64,000 nt of DNA from Ruficoccus amylovorans (GTDB taxonomy: Bacteria > Verrucomicrobiota > Verrucomicrobiia > Opitutales > Cerasicoccaceae), in assembly GCF_014230085.1 (NCBI RefSeq), contig NZ_JACHVB010000013.1, positions 248,001-312,000 on the forward strand, written 5' to 3'. Positions 18,717 through 27,076 of this stretch are shown here, one piece after another (the stretch's first letter is position 1; each line of letters begins with the position of its first letter). The translations under genes and the position numbers were made by a program. The notes beneath the pieces were generated by a model. The model saw only the letters and a list, made by a program, of their open reading frames with translations, was not told the origin of the DNA and did not search any database.

Positions 18717-18726
18717 TGGTATACCA
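18717..18726. promoter_or_regulatory. Palindromic operator TGGTATACCA (site 2)
   Basis: Perfect copy of the 12355 palindrome, extended symmetrically to TTTGGTATACCAAA, 9 bp upstream of the lyase ATG. Bound regulator would block transcription or ribosome access of the lyase-kelch pair. Confidence 0.6.
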
Positions 18727-18781
18727 AAATAAATTGATTTTTAAAACAAATTTTGGCAAAACCAAGATGTTACTAAATTTA

Positions 18782-18791
18782 AGGTATACCA
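18782..18791. promoter_or_regulatory. Palindromic operator AGGTATACCA (site 3)
   Basis: One-mismatch copy of the same palindrome, 12 bp before the ATG of the truncated FAD oxidoreductase gene and 56 bp from site 2, so the divergent pair has one site per direction. Confidence 0.5.
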
Positions 18792-18802
18792 TAATAACCT
18801 CC

Positions 18803-19168
18803 ATGCAAAGAACTAATCTTCACTGCGATCTGCTGGTGGCAGGGGGCGGCCTCTCCGGCACCTGCTGCGCATTGGCGGCCGCGCGTCTGGGAGCCCGTGT
18901 CATCCTGTGCCAGGACCGCCCGGTCTTAGGGGGCAATGCCTCCAGCGAAATCCGGATGCACATCGTCGGCGCGAATGGCCTGCATGCCGGTTTGGCCGAC
19001 TGCCTGGAGACACGCGAAGGCGGCATTATCGAAGAAATCCGCCTTGAACAGGCTGTCCGCAATCCTCAACGATCACCGCACCTGATGGACCTCATGCTCT
19101 ATGAGTTGTGCCGGGCTGAGCCCTTGGCGCAACCTCCTGGAACCGTACCATTGCGTTTGATATACTAG
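18803..19168 (+). pseudogene. FAD-dependent oxidoreductase, truncated after about 105 residues
   Basis: The N-terminus is a clean FAD_oxidored-type Rossmann start: [21 protein letters not shown], with [18 protein letters not shown] following. Similarity stops at about [10 protein letters not shown] (near 19120). The frame then runs into unrelated sequence and ends after 121 aa, against 450-750 aa normally. The break coincides with the decayed transposase sequence downstream. Promoter operator and start are intact, so a useless N-terminal fragment may still be made. Confidence 0.75.
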
Positions 19169-19204
19169 TGAGTCACTTGACCTGCTCACGATCTTCAGTC
19201 CAGC

Positions 19205-19420
19205 GTTGTTGTCAGGTTCCTCTGGTTGTGTCGGGCGGTTATCCAGACTCAGATCAGCGACTGGCTTACGCAGCTCGGTGATCCCCATCCTCGTGGACTG
19301 TTTTTCCAGCGATGGTGTAAGTCTGCCCACGCACTCCCATCTCACGACAGACCAGCTTTACAGGAGCAGGTCAATGCCCTGCTGCACTTCGGGAGCATAG
19401 CCAGCCCTGTCTCATCAAGA
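19205..19420 (-). mobile_element. Decayed IS3-family transposase OrfA remnant
   Basis: On the minus strand, three short frames read in order resemble an IS3-group OrfA: PEVQQGIDLLL, then KLVCREMGVRGQTYT (helix-turn-helix segment), then STRMGITELRK joined to VADLSLDN (the leucine-zipper end). At least two frameshifts and an internal loss separate them. No OrfB and no clean terminal repeats were found. It fills the 19169-19494 interval and probably caused the truncation of the FAD oxidoreductase. Confidence 0.5.
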
Positions 19421-19494
19421 GAATTTTACTCTTGAAACATCTCTCAATATATCAATATTAAAGCCAGACACTAACCCCTCTTTTACTTGTTCCC

Positions 19495-20250
19495 ATGTCC
19501 CCATCCACCCAAACCAGTGCGCATCCCCCACGCAATGCATCCCACTGGCGATCAGGTTTCTCGCTGACTGAGCTCTTGGTCGTTCTCTCTATCATCGGCG
19601 TACTTTCAGCAATCATAATTGCCGCAGTAGGCTCGATCAAAGAGCAAGCCTGGGCCACCAAATCCATTGGGAATAAACGAACGATTTACACCGCGCTAAG
19701 CATGTATCATGCGGACCACGGAAACCTGCCTCCGCTGATCAGCGCAGATTCTGAGACTCAGCAAAGCTGGAATACCAACACCGCCTGGCATACGATTATC
19801 GCCCCCTATCTCGAACACAATGAAATCGTCAACGGGAGAAGGACCGAAGCATCGGAGGTTTTCTATGATCCAGCCCAGGCTGTTCACTCTGTGCGAGGAG
19901 ACTATGGCATCGGCTACAGCCAACAGTATGGGCCGATCAAGAAGTGGCTGACCGACAGTCAGGGGGTCAGTAACCCCGCTTCCCGCTCGCTTTCGTTCGC
20001 CGAGATCAACAACCCCGGAAAAACTCCATTGCTGGCGGACTGCGAGGCCCAGAATAGCGCAGGAGAGGTTGTGGGCAGCTGGTATTTTATCATGACCAGG
20101 ACAAGCCTCCCTCCTCTGTCCGGCTCACCGCGACTCTCCTTCCGACACAATGATCGGGTGCAGTTCCTCTTCGCCGACGGAAGCAGCGGCTCCTATACGC
20201 TGGACCAGGTCTACGGAGAGGATGGCATACTCCCTTGGTCAAACGAATAA
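19495..20250 (+). CDS. Type II pseudopilin-like protein
   Basis: 251 aa. Canonical prepilin signal: basic leader, cleavage at G|FSLTELLVV with the conserved Glu at +5, then the hydrophobic helix. The C-terminal half contains FRHNDRVQFLFADGSS, the H-x9-DG type motif of planctomycete/verrucomicrobial lone pseudopilins. No secretion ATPase or secretin gene is nearby, so it must use a machine encoded elsewhere or act as a surface protein. The ATG is at 19495. Confidence 0.8.
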   Translation: MSPSTQTSAHPPRNASHWRSGFSLTELLVVLSIIGVLSAIIIAAVGSIKEQAWATKSIGNKRTIYTALSMYHADHGNLPPLISADSETQQSWNTNTAWHTIIAPYLEHNEIVNGRRTEASEVFYDPAQAVHSVRGDYGIGYSQQYGPIKKWLTDSQGVSNPASRSLSFAEINNPGKTPLLADCEAQNSAGEVVGSWYFIMTRTSLPPLSGSPRLSFRHNDRVQFLFADGSSGSYTLDQVYGEDGILPWSNE

Positions 20251-20446
20251 GTCCAATACGCAGTCGAGGTAACGGCTTGGGCCCGGCATTGTAATCGACC
20301 ACGACGGCTGTGCCATCCCCTAATTGAGTCCAACAGCTATAACCGTTGTGGGCATGACAGTAGGGTTGTAGTCCAGACAGAGGACGGAGCGCCGCGAAAG
20401 GCATACGGGAAGCCTTGCGAAGCGCACCTCTTCCAGTCGATGGCAT
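20251..20446 (-). pseudogene. Fragment resembling the C-terminus of a BNR propeller gene
   Basis: The minus-strand frame gives HAHNGYSCWTQLGDGTAVVV followed by DYNAGPKPLP, very like the last blade of BNR proteins (compare DNGYPTTLQMEDGSLLTVCY of the 12.4-kb gene). The frame runs past this into the antisense of the pseudopilin gene without a proper end. No start or upstream blades exist. Probably the scar of a deleted paralogue of the next gene. Confidence 0.35.
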
Positions 20447-20482
20447 GATCGGAAACGTTTCGGACCTGCGCCAGGGAGTCCG

Positions 20483-21763
20483 CTAGGGCTGGGTATCGAC
20501 TAGATCGCTGCGGGCAGGCAGGCGGTCAAGATCCTGACGGGTCAGGCGGACATGGATGACTTGTCGCATCTGATGGTCGATAAACAGCTCGAGCTGATCG
20601 CCATTTACCAGCAAGTCCGCGTACGAGACCATCGGAGTCACGCCGCCCCAGCCATTGAGCACGGCGGGTTCGCAGGCGTTAACCGCAACGAGACGGGGCT
20701 CGCTCCAGGTGCGACTGCCATCGGTCGAAAGCGCACACCACAACTCGACACGCGCCTCATGGGCAAAGATATGGGCTCCTCCATCCGCCGGGCGGCGCTT
20801 GTTGTGAAAAAAGGCCACGAGGGTTTTACCATCGGCTAACATGAAAAGCATGGGCGGCGCGTCAAGGTGGACCAGCGGCGTCGGCTCAAAGGCCGACCAG
20901 GTCAGCCCGTCGTCATCGCTACGACTCTGCCACAGGCGTCCTTCCGGCGTCCGCGCCATGAGCAGGATTTGCCCGTCGGGAAGCAGGATGGGCCGGGCTT
21001 CGTCCATTCGGCAGGTGCCGGGGCACTGCCAGCCGTTCGGCCGGGCCGCAGGCAGGACCGTCCAGGTTTTCCCCTGGTCGGTGCTACGCAGCAGGTACTG
21101 ATGCGTGACGACATGCTCTCCAGCCTCGTCCGCGGTCCAGTGGGAGGCATGAGCGCCGACCAGCCAGGCGCCGCTGCGCGTTTCGCACATGCGCATGGCG
21201 GACATACCGCAAAAATCTGGATCGTTCTGCGGGCGGATGATCTGCGCCGGGCTCCAGGTCCGACCGTCGTCGTCCGAGAACCGGTAACCGATGGGGGCAT
21301 TTTCTGTGCCGTCATGAAATTCCACGACAGGCTCCGTCCCGAAAGCGTAAATTCTCGAGCTTCCTCTCGGGACGAAGGGCACCGCCGCGTGCATACTGTA
21401 GGGGACCTCCCAAGCCACCGCTCCCGGCGTCCAGGAGCAACCGCCATCGCTGGAGCGGTACTGGTACATCCGGTTAGCCATCTTACCCCGTCCGGCCCAG
21501 ACATAGTGCATGGGTCCGGCCGGATGCATCAGCAAATAGTCGCCCCCCGGCGTGATGATGCTACGCGGATGGCAGACAAAATCATCCAGGCAGATGCGAC
21601 GGGCTGTGAGGTTTCCAGCCAGGATGACACCCAGCTCTTTTTCCAAACGAAGACCCTCCGGCAGAACAGCGGTCGAGAATTTCTCTCCGGCAATCTCCAC
21701 CGTATCCAGACAGTGGATACTGTGCGCGGAGGCCGGGCGGTAATTGGATGACAGATCGGACAT
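20483..21763 (-). CDS. Cytoplasmic BNR/Asp-box beta-propeller protein
   Basis: 426 aa without a signal peptide. Five Asp-boxes mark the propeller blades: SSDGGCSW, SDDDGRTW, STDQGKTW, SDDDGLTW and STDGSRTW. The N-terminal segment VCHPRSIITPGGDYLLM takes the place of the sialidase RIP motif but has only one candidate Arg, so a glycosidase role is uncertain. It is third in a minus-strand operon after the SSS symporter and a hydroxyacid dehydrogenase, so it likely processes the imported compound. Confidence 0.75.
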   Translation of the reverse strand: MSDLSSNYRPASAHSIHCLDTVEIAGEKFSTAVLPEGLRLEKELGVILAGNLTARRICLDDFVCHPRSIITPGGDYLLMHPAGPMHYVWAGRGKMANRMYQYRSSDGGCSWTPGAVAWEVPYSMHAAVPFVPRGSSRIYAFGTEPVVEFHDGTENAPIGYRFSDDDGRTWSPAQIIRPQNDPDFCGMSAMRMCETRSGAWLVGAHASHWTADEAGEHVVTHQYLLRSTDQGKTWTVLPAARPNGWQCPGTCRMDEARPILLPDGQILLMARTPEGRLWQSRSDDDGLTWSAFEPTPLVHLDAPPMLFMLADGKTLVAFFHNKRRPADGGAHIFAHEARVELWCALSTDGSRTWSEPRLVAVNACEPAVLNGWGGVTPMVSYADLLVNGDQLELFIDHQMRQVIHVRLTRQDLDRLPARSDLVDTQP

Positions 21764-21801
21764 GGGTAAGTTTTTGGGAAAGGTTGGAGATAGAAAAAGA
21801 T

Positions 21802-22779
21802 TCAGGCGTTAACAACATGCTGCGGGGTTCCACTGAAAAAAGACTGAAGGTTGTCGCGGGTGATCTCCAGCAGGCGCAGGCGGCTTTCTTCGCTGGCCCA
21901 GGCCAGGTGCGGCGTGATGTAGCAGTTTTCCAAAGTCAGCAGCGGATTATCCGCATGCATCGGCTCAACGCCGACCACATCGACCGCCGCCGCGGCGAGC
22001 GGACCCTCCCGCAAGGCCGCTGCGAGGTCCTGTTCGTTAATGAGTCCGCCCCGGGCGGTATTGACGAGCATGCTGCCGGGCTTCATTCGGCCCAGCAAAG
22101 CGGCGTTAACGAAACCACCATTAGTCGGTGTCTGCGGACAATGCAGTGAAACCAGGTCCGCTGACTCGAACACCTCCTCGACCGAGTTCGCCCATGCAAA
22201 CTCCGGCCAATCAAACCCGCCCCGCCGGCTGGGGGAATAGGCCAGCAGGCGGACCCCAAAGGGCCGGAGACGCTCCGACACCGCTCGGCCAATCTCGCCC
22301 AAGCCGACCAGTCCCACCGTCATGCCCGCAAGTTCTCTGGGCGGACTCAGCCAGTAGGAGAAAACGGGCGATCGGGCCCAATCCCCCGCTCTGACGCCGA
22401 CCGCATGGTCGCCGACCCGGTTGCACATTTCCAGGATGAGGGCGACGGCGTGCTGAGCCACGGAAGTGGTGCTGTAGCTGGGCACGTTGCACACGGTCAC
22501 GCCCTGACGGCGGGCCGCCTGCACATCGATAATATTGTATCCAGTCGCCAATACAGAGACGAGTTTCAATTCGGGGAGCATGCGCAGGGTTTCCGCGTCG
22601 AGCGGCACCTTGTTGGTCAGGACGACCTGAGCTTCCCGGCAACGCTCGACGATCTGCGCCCGGTCGCGTCCCGTCCGGTCATAGAGGGTGAGCTCCCCGT
22701 AAGGCTCCAATATCGACCAGGAGCTGCGGTCGGAGAAATGAAAAGTCTCTGCGTCGAGAATGGTAATGTTGGGTTTCAT
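21802..22779 (-). CDS. D-2-hydroxyacid dehydrogenase (glycerate/hydroxypyruvate reductase-like)
   Basis: 325 aa NAD(P)-dependent oxidoreductase. Rossmann motif GLGEIG (159-164); catalytic Arg243 in NTARGGLI, Glu272 in VGVEPM and His291 in TPHLAW form the family triad. Reduces a 2-keto acid or oxidises a D-2-hydroxy acid. The true ATG (22779) overlaps the symporter stop (TGATG), so the two are translationally coupled. The frame's longer version starts at a TTG and is not needed. Confidence 0.9.
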   Translation of the reverse strand: MKPNITILDAETFHFSDRSSWSILEPYGELTLYDRTGRDRAQIVERCREAQVVLTNKVPLDAETLRMLPELKLVSVLATGYNIIDVQAARRQGVTVCNVPSYSTTSVAQHAVALILEMCNRVGDHAVGVRAGDWARSPVFSYWLSPPRELAGMTVGLVGLGEIGRAVSERLRPFGVRLLAYSPSRRGGFDWPEFAWANSVEEVFESADLVSLHCPQTPTNGGFVNAALLGRMKPGSMLVNTARGGLINEQDLAAALREGPLAAAAVDVVGVEPMHADNPLLTLENCYITPHLAWASEESRLRLLEITRDNLQSFFSGTPQHVVNA

Positions 22780-24761
22780 CAATCGTTTTGCCGTGAAGGG
22801 TTGAGTGTTTCGCCGGGAGCGTTTTCGTCGCGATTGATCCCCGCACTGACGGTGCCGTCATCGAGCGGGTTGCGCTTGGCGTGCCGAAGCACATCCATCA
22901 GCTCCCGCAAGTTGATCGCGCCACCGACCAGGAACCAGACCGTGACGATAACCGCCTTCACGAGCCCGATGCCGAGGAATATTTTCCAGTAGCTGAACCA
23001 CCAGTCGTCACTCCAGCGCTCGTGCAGATTCAGGGCGGTGATGATCACAAAGGCGCTGAACAGGCTCAGCGACCACCCAATCGTCAGATAAAAGATGATG
23101 CGGTCGCGTCGGTTGAAATCCCGGCCCGGTTTCAAAGCGTGCCAGCCCAGACGCGGCTTGGGCTGGCCGTAGTTCTCGGGATGGTCGGTCATCTCCGCGT
23201 ACTCGCCCCGGTGCAGCATGCGGTCGAGGTTGAACTGGCGCCGCTGGGCGAGCGAGACAATGATGTACAGGCTGAGGGAGGTGATCATCGCCGCGAACAG
23301 CATCTGCTGACCGTCAAAGGGAAAGGCCGGGTCAAACTGCTTGATGAGAATCCCGCCACAGCCGATGACGCTCCCGGTGATCATGGCGACAAACGCCGCC
23401 GGAGTTGTCCCCCGGCGGGAGTACAGTCCGCCAATAATCGCCGCCCCGGCTCCGCCGAGAAAGATCGCTCCGGTCAGCGACATAAACAACAGGATATACT
23501 GCGTTTGACGGAAGAACAGGCTGAAGACAAAGGCAAAGATCGCCACCCCCAGGATAGACACCCGCAGCCACAACATGTGCTGCTTCGGGTTCAGCGGACG
23601 CCCGCGCCACGGCACGATCACGTCCTGGATAAGGATGCTGCCCCAGGAGTGCATGTAGGTGTTATCGGTGGAGATGGCAGAGGCCAGCATGACCGTCGCG
23701 AACAGCCCAAGCATGCCCACCGGGAGCAGTTCGCGGATGACCAACGGGGTCGTCAGTTGCTTTTGCAGTTGCGCGTCGCCGACCGCTCCGAGCGCCTCGC
23801 TCGCCGCCTGTGCCTGGGCCGAAAAGTCCGCGCTGTGCATGACCACCAGCGCGGCAATCGGCAGAAAAATCGGAAGCAGCGTCGTCACCGCTGTGCGCCA
23901 CTGCGCCAGCACTTTCCCCATCCTCGCCTCATGCGGTGAGCGCGCGGAGGAGTTGTACGCCTGTCCCCCCTGCCAGGCCATCGTCCAGTAGAACGCCCCG
24001 AAGAGATTCACCAGAAAATAGAACGCGTTAAAGTGCTTCACTTCTCCCGCATCGAAGGGATTGATCCGGGATTGGCCGCTGCCCCCCACCGACTGAAGGG
24101 CTTCCTTGACGGTGTCCATGTTGAAATGAAGCACCAGAAAGATGAGGACGGCAACCAGCACGACATTCACAAATTGCGCCTGCACAAAGTCTGTCACCAT
24201 GATCACGATCTGCCCGCCCGTCAGGGTGAAAAACAACGCCGTGGACAACAGCAGAATCATAACCACCGGGTAGGTCTGCATCTCCAAAGAGCCAATCGTG
24301 AAGCTCTGCGGCAACCCACAGAAATACACAAAGAACCGCGCGGTAACGGCGGGGAAAATACCGTAGTTGATGATGCCGGAGAAAAACGCGAGCCCCCCGG
24401 CGAAAATGCGAAACTTACGCCCATAGCGCAGCTCGAAAAACTGCCCCAGCGTCATAGCCCGCGTCTGCCGGTAGCGATAGATCACCCACCCGCTCGTCGA
24501 GATGATGAGGGCCGCCGGCAGCAACATCAGTTGCCAGAAGGCCGGCACAAACCCGGCCAGGTAGTACATCTCGAAGTACGCAATCAGGTTAATCGCGCCC
24601 AGCCCCGAGGCCCCCTCGGCCATCGTCACCAGGTAGCGCCCCGCCGCACGATTCGCCGAAAGGAAATCAGCGACACTGCGCGTATAACGCTTGAAGAAGA
24701 CGACGATTCCAAAAAGCAGGAGCGTAAATACAATCAGGATTATCCAGTCGAGTGGTGCCAT
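22779..24761 (-). CDS. Sodium:solute symporter (SSS family)
   Basis: About 660 aa with 13-14 predicted membrane helices from PLDWIILIVFTLLLFGIVVFF onward, including the family segment GASGLGAINLIAYFEMYY and the GGQIVIMVTDFVQAQF segment of the sodium-site helix. C-terminal cytoplasmic/membrane extension of about 150 residues. ATG 24761 is preferred over an upstream in-frame codon because the first helix begins directly after it and the operator at 24798 stays outside. It imports the substrate of this operon, probably an organic acid or sugar (inference). Confidence 0.88.
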   Translation of the reverse strand: MAPLDWIILIVFTLLLFGIVVFFKRYTRSVADFLSANRAAGRYLVTMAEGASGLGAINLIAYFEMYYLAGFVPAFWQLMLLPAALIISTSGWVIYRYRQTRAMTLGQFFELRYGRKFRIFAGGLAFFSGIINYGIFPAVTARFFVYFCGLPQSFTIGSLEMQTYPVVMILLLSTALFFTLTGGQIVIMVTDFVQAQFVNVVLVAVLIFLVLHFNMDTVKEALQSVGGSGQSRINPFDAGEVKHFNAFYFLVNLFGAFYWTMAWQGGQAYNSSARSPHEARMGKVLAQWRTAVTTLLPIFLPIAALVVMHSADFSAQAQAASEALGAVGDAQLQKQLTTPLVIRELLPVGMLGLFATVMLASAISTDNTYMHSWGSILIQDVIVPWRGRPLNPKQHMLWLRVSILGVAIFAFVFSLFFRQTQYILLFMSLTGAIFLGGAGAAIIGGLYSRRGTTPAAFVAMITGSVIGCGGILIKQFDPAFPFDGQQMLFAAMITSLSLYIIVSLAQRRQFNLDRMLHRGEYAEMTDHPENYGQPKPRLGWHALKPGRDFNRRDRIIFYLTIGWSLSLFSAFVIITALNLHERWSDDWWFSYWKIFLGIGLVKAVIVTVWFLVGGAINLRELMDVLRHAKRNPLDDGTVSAGINRDENAPGETLNPSRQND

Positions 24762-24797
24762 GGCAGGGGTATTAGAATCAGAACAACAAAATTCACG

Positions 24798-24807
24798 TGA
24801 TATATCA
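24798..24807. promoter_or_regulatory. Palindrome TGATATATCA before the symporter operon
   Basis: Perfect 10-bp palindrome 36 bp upstream of the symporter ATG, inside the 93-bp gap to the FAD oxidoreductase gene. The same word lies before the RraA gene and near-copies lie before the FAD oxidoreductase and the large glycosidase gene, so it is a probable operator of the nearby GntR protein. Confidence 0.5.
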
Positions 24808-24854
24808 ATAGGAATCTGCAAAAATTCCTGCTATCGTACTTATAATCGAGCGCC

Positions 24855-26246
24855 TCAATGAGCGGCCCCGACGACCGCCTGAGCATCGACAATCGCGCCT
24901 GTCTCACGCAGACGGTCCCGTAGTTTCTCGCTATCGATCTGCGCGGCATTGCCACAGTTGTCGAGGGCCATGACGGCTGCCTGGCCCGCCGCCTCGCCCA
25001 TCGCGTAGCAGGGAGCCATGACCCGCAGCGGTCCCAGGAGCAAACGCTCAACACTTACCGCCCGCCCGGGGCAGAGGATGTTCCTCACCGGACGCGGAAG
25101 CATGATCCTGTAGGGGATGGCAATCACCTCCGGCGCTCGCACGCCCTGCTCATCCAGTGGCTGGTAGCTGGGTTTCTGAGGATCAGGCAGGTCGAAACCG
25201 TAGCCGCTGAAACCAATCGTGTCGGGAAACTCGATACGTTTCATGACATCCTCCACCGTATAGAGAAAATCTCCGCGAATACGCCGCGTCTCGCGGATAC
25301 CCAGCGACGGCGAGATCTCGATGATACGACTGTCCGCGAAGCCGGGGAAATGCTTCCGCATAATAGAGAAGAGCTGATGGACTTGGGAGCGCCCTTCCAT
25401 CATCCCACGCGAAATGGACCGGCCGTCGGTTCCGTCCACCCCGCATATCCGCGTGGTGTTGATCATAAAGGTTCCCCTCTCCGGTGCCTGCTGGCTGATG
25501 AAGATATCAAAGGAGAACGGCCACTCTCCCGATTCGCGCAAGCGCTGGATAATGTCCTTGAGCCGGATCGATTCGTGAGCCCTCATATAGGCTTCGAGCG
25601 CGTCCTGATCCACCCGGTCCACCCGGAACATCAGGGTAGCGGGCGTCATCAGCCCGTCCTCCTCCCTGCCTTTGACAAACTCACATCCGCTGCGGGCCGC
25701 GACATCGGCGTCCCCGGTCGCATCGACGACGACCCCGGCCTCGACCGCCTGGAGCCCCGCCTTGTTAAAGAAAATCACCTGGCGGACGCGTTCGTCCTCC
25801 ACCACCGTATCCACAAAGCTCGTGAAAAAGAGCACATCCACGCCAGCCTTGACCATCATCTCGTCCAACAGCGAGACCATCTCGCGGGGCTCAAAATAAA
25901 AGCCCACCGCCAAATCGCCCGGCGCCCATCCGAAAGGCTGATAATACTGGTTGGGGATAGACGCCGGGTCGATACCGGCCCCGCGGGCGATCAAGATCTC
26001 CGACATCTCACGAAAGATACCCCCGACGCAGGGATGCCCCTCGCTACGTGTGCGGCCGCCGAGCAGGCTTGTCACGCCGGCACTGGTGCCGACACCTCCC
26101 AATTGCCCGGTCCCTTCCAGCAAGAGCACACGCGCCCCAGAGCGCGCCGCCGCCAGAGCCGCCGGAATCCCCGAGGGGCCTCCACCACACACCACCACAT
26201 CGTACTGGCCCAGAACCGGGATTCGCTCAAGCCTCTCAATATTCAT
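24855..26246 (-). CDS. FAD-dependent oxidoreductase (FAD_oxidored type)
   Basis: 463 aa. N-terminal dinucleotide motif VVVCGGGPSGIPAALAAARSG (landmark GGGPSG at 21-26), LLLEGTGQLGG, and a second conserved VVVDATGDADVAARSG. The C-terminus has ILCPGRAVSVERLLLGPLRV, then AMGEAAGQAAVMA, typical of this family. Members are common in glycan and inositol loci of Verrucomicrobia/Planctomycetes and oxidise unknown hydroxyl substrates. It is an intact relative of the truncated gene at 18.8 kb. Directly upstream is an operator-like palindrome. Confidence 0.85.
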   Translation of the reverse strand: MNIERLERIPVLGQYDVVVCGGGPSGIPAALAAARSGARVLLLEGTGQLGGVGTSAGVTSLLGGRTRSEGHPCVGGIFREMSEILIARGAGIDPASIPNQYYQPFGWAPGDLAVGFYFEPREMVSLLDEMMVKAGVDVLFFTSFVDTVVEDERVRQVIFFNKAGLQAVEAGVVVDATGDADVAARSGCEFVKGREEDGLMTPATLMFRVDRVDQDALEAYMRAHESIRLKDIIQRLRESGEWPFSFDIFISQQAPERGTFMINTTRICGVDGTDGRSISRGMMEGRSQVHQLFSIMRKHFPGFADSRIIEISPSLGIRETRRIRGDFLYTVEDVMKRIEFPDTIGFSGYGFDLPDPQKPSYQPLDEQGVRAPEVIAIPYRIMLPRPVRNILCPGRAVSVERLLLGPLRVMAPCYAMGEAAGQAAVMALDNCGNAAQIDSEKLRDRLRETGAIVDAQAVVGAAH

Positions 26247-26248
26247 CG

Positions 26249-26258
26249 TGATATTTCA
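26249..26258. promoter_or_regulatory. Near-palindrome TGATATTTCA before the FAD oxidoreductase
   Basis: Differs by one base from TGATATATCA and ends 3 bp before the ATG on the minus strand, overlapping the place of a ribosome-binding site. Confidence 0.4.
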
Positions 26259-26320
26259 GCAAAAGCCTACTGCAATGCCAACACTAAAAACAGGAAAAAT
26301 GCAAAAGAGCGATGCCGCCG

Positions 26321-26992
26321 TCAGGGCAGACCGCGGAAGAGCGCCTCTTTCCCACAACGGATGTGGTGCCGCACGAGACGCGCCGCCTCATCGGCCTTGG
26401 CCACCGATAGAGCCTTCAGCAACTCGATGTGGCTATCACGCATGCTCTCGGGATGAACCGACTGATAAAGCTGAATGCCCATGAAGAGCTTTTTACGCAT
26501 CACATTCCCAAAAGCTGTCAGCAACATGGGAATCCCCGTCAGGGCCACCAAGGCAGAATGGAATTCGTTTTCGATGTTCCAGGCCAGACGAATATCCTGG
26601 TAGTCTTTATCGGCCGCAGCCGCCAGGCGCTCCAACTCAGCGTAATGCCCCTGGACGAGACTTCCGGCGTAAACGCGTGCCGCTTCGCATTCAAGGGCCT
26701 CACGCAGAATGAACTGTCCGCGCAGATCCTCCATGCGCACACCGCAAACGCGGGTACCCTTTCGCGGGATGGATTCGAGGATGCCATCGGACTCCAGTTG
26801 CACGACCGCTTCCAGGACGGGCGCGACGCTGATATTGAGCTCCTCCGCAATCTGCCTGCGGTTGAGCAGATCCCCCGGTGCCAGCTCGTTGGCCATGAGC
26901 TTCTCCATCAAATAGTCGTAGGCTTTCTGGGAAAGGCTGACCTTGGGAGTATTTCCAGGGATTCGAGCGGGTTTGGATTTCACACGGGTCAT
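26321..26992 (-). CDS. GntR-family regulator, FCD subfamily
   Basis: 223 aa. Winged helix: KAYDYLMEKLMANELAPGDLL, with the recognition part QIAEELNISVAPVLEAVVQL, then a wing (GILESIPRKGTRV). The FCD domain shows LREALECEAARVYAG and ENEFHSALVALTG. Flanked by genes carrying TGATATATCA-type palindromes, and its own leader contains a degenerate copy (AAGATATGTCAA, 27021-27032), consistent with autoregulation (inference). Confidence 0.88.
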   Translation of the reverse strand: MTRVKSKPARIPGNTPKVSLSQKAYDYLMEKLMANELAPGDLLNRRQIAEELNISVAPVLEAVVQLESDGILESIPRKGTRVCGVRMEDLRGQFILREALECEAARVYAGSLVQGHYAELERLAAAADKDYQDIRLAWNIENEFHSALVALTGIPMLLTAFGNVMRKKLFMGIQLYQSVHPESMRDSHIELLKALSVAKADEAARLVRHHIRCGKEALFRGLP

Positions 26993-27076
26993 TGCGACTG
27001 GAATCCATAGGATATATGTAAAGATATGTCAAGTGTACCTACCTGACTATATCTCGCCGATAACTGTACCGTAAGA

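Noticed and set aside
22881-23939. 352-codon frame antisense to the symporter
   Set aside because: Highly charged Asp/Arg/Gln-rich shadow of membrane-helix codons.
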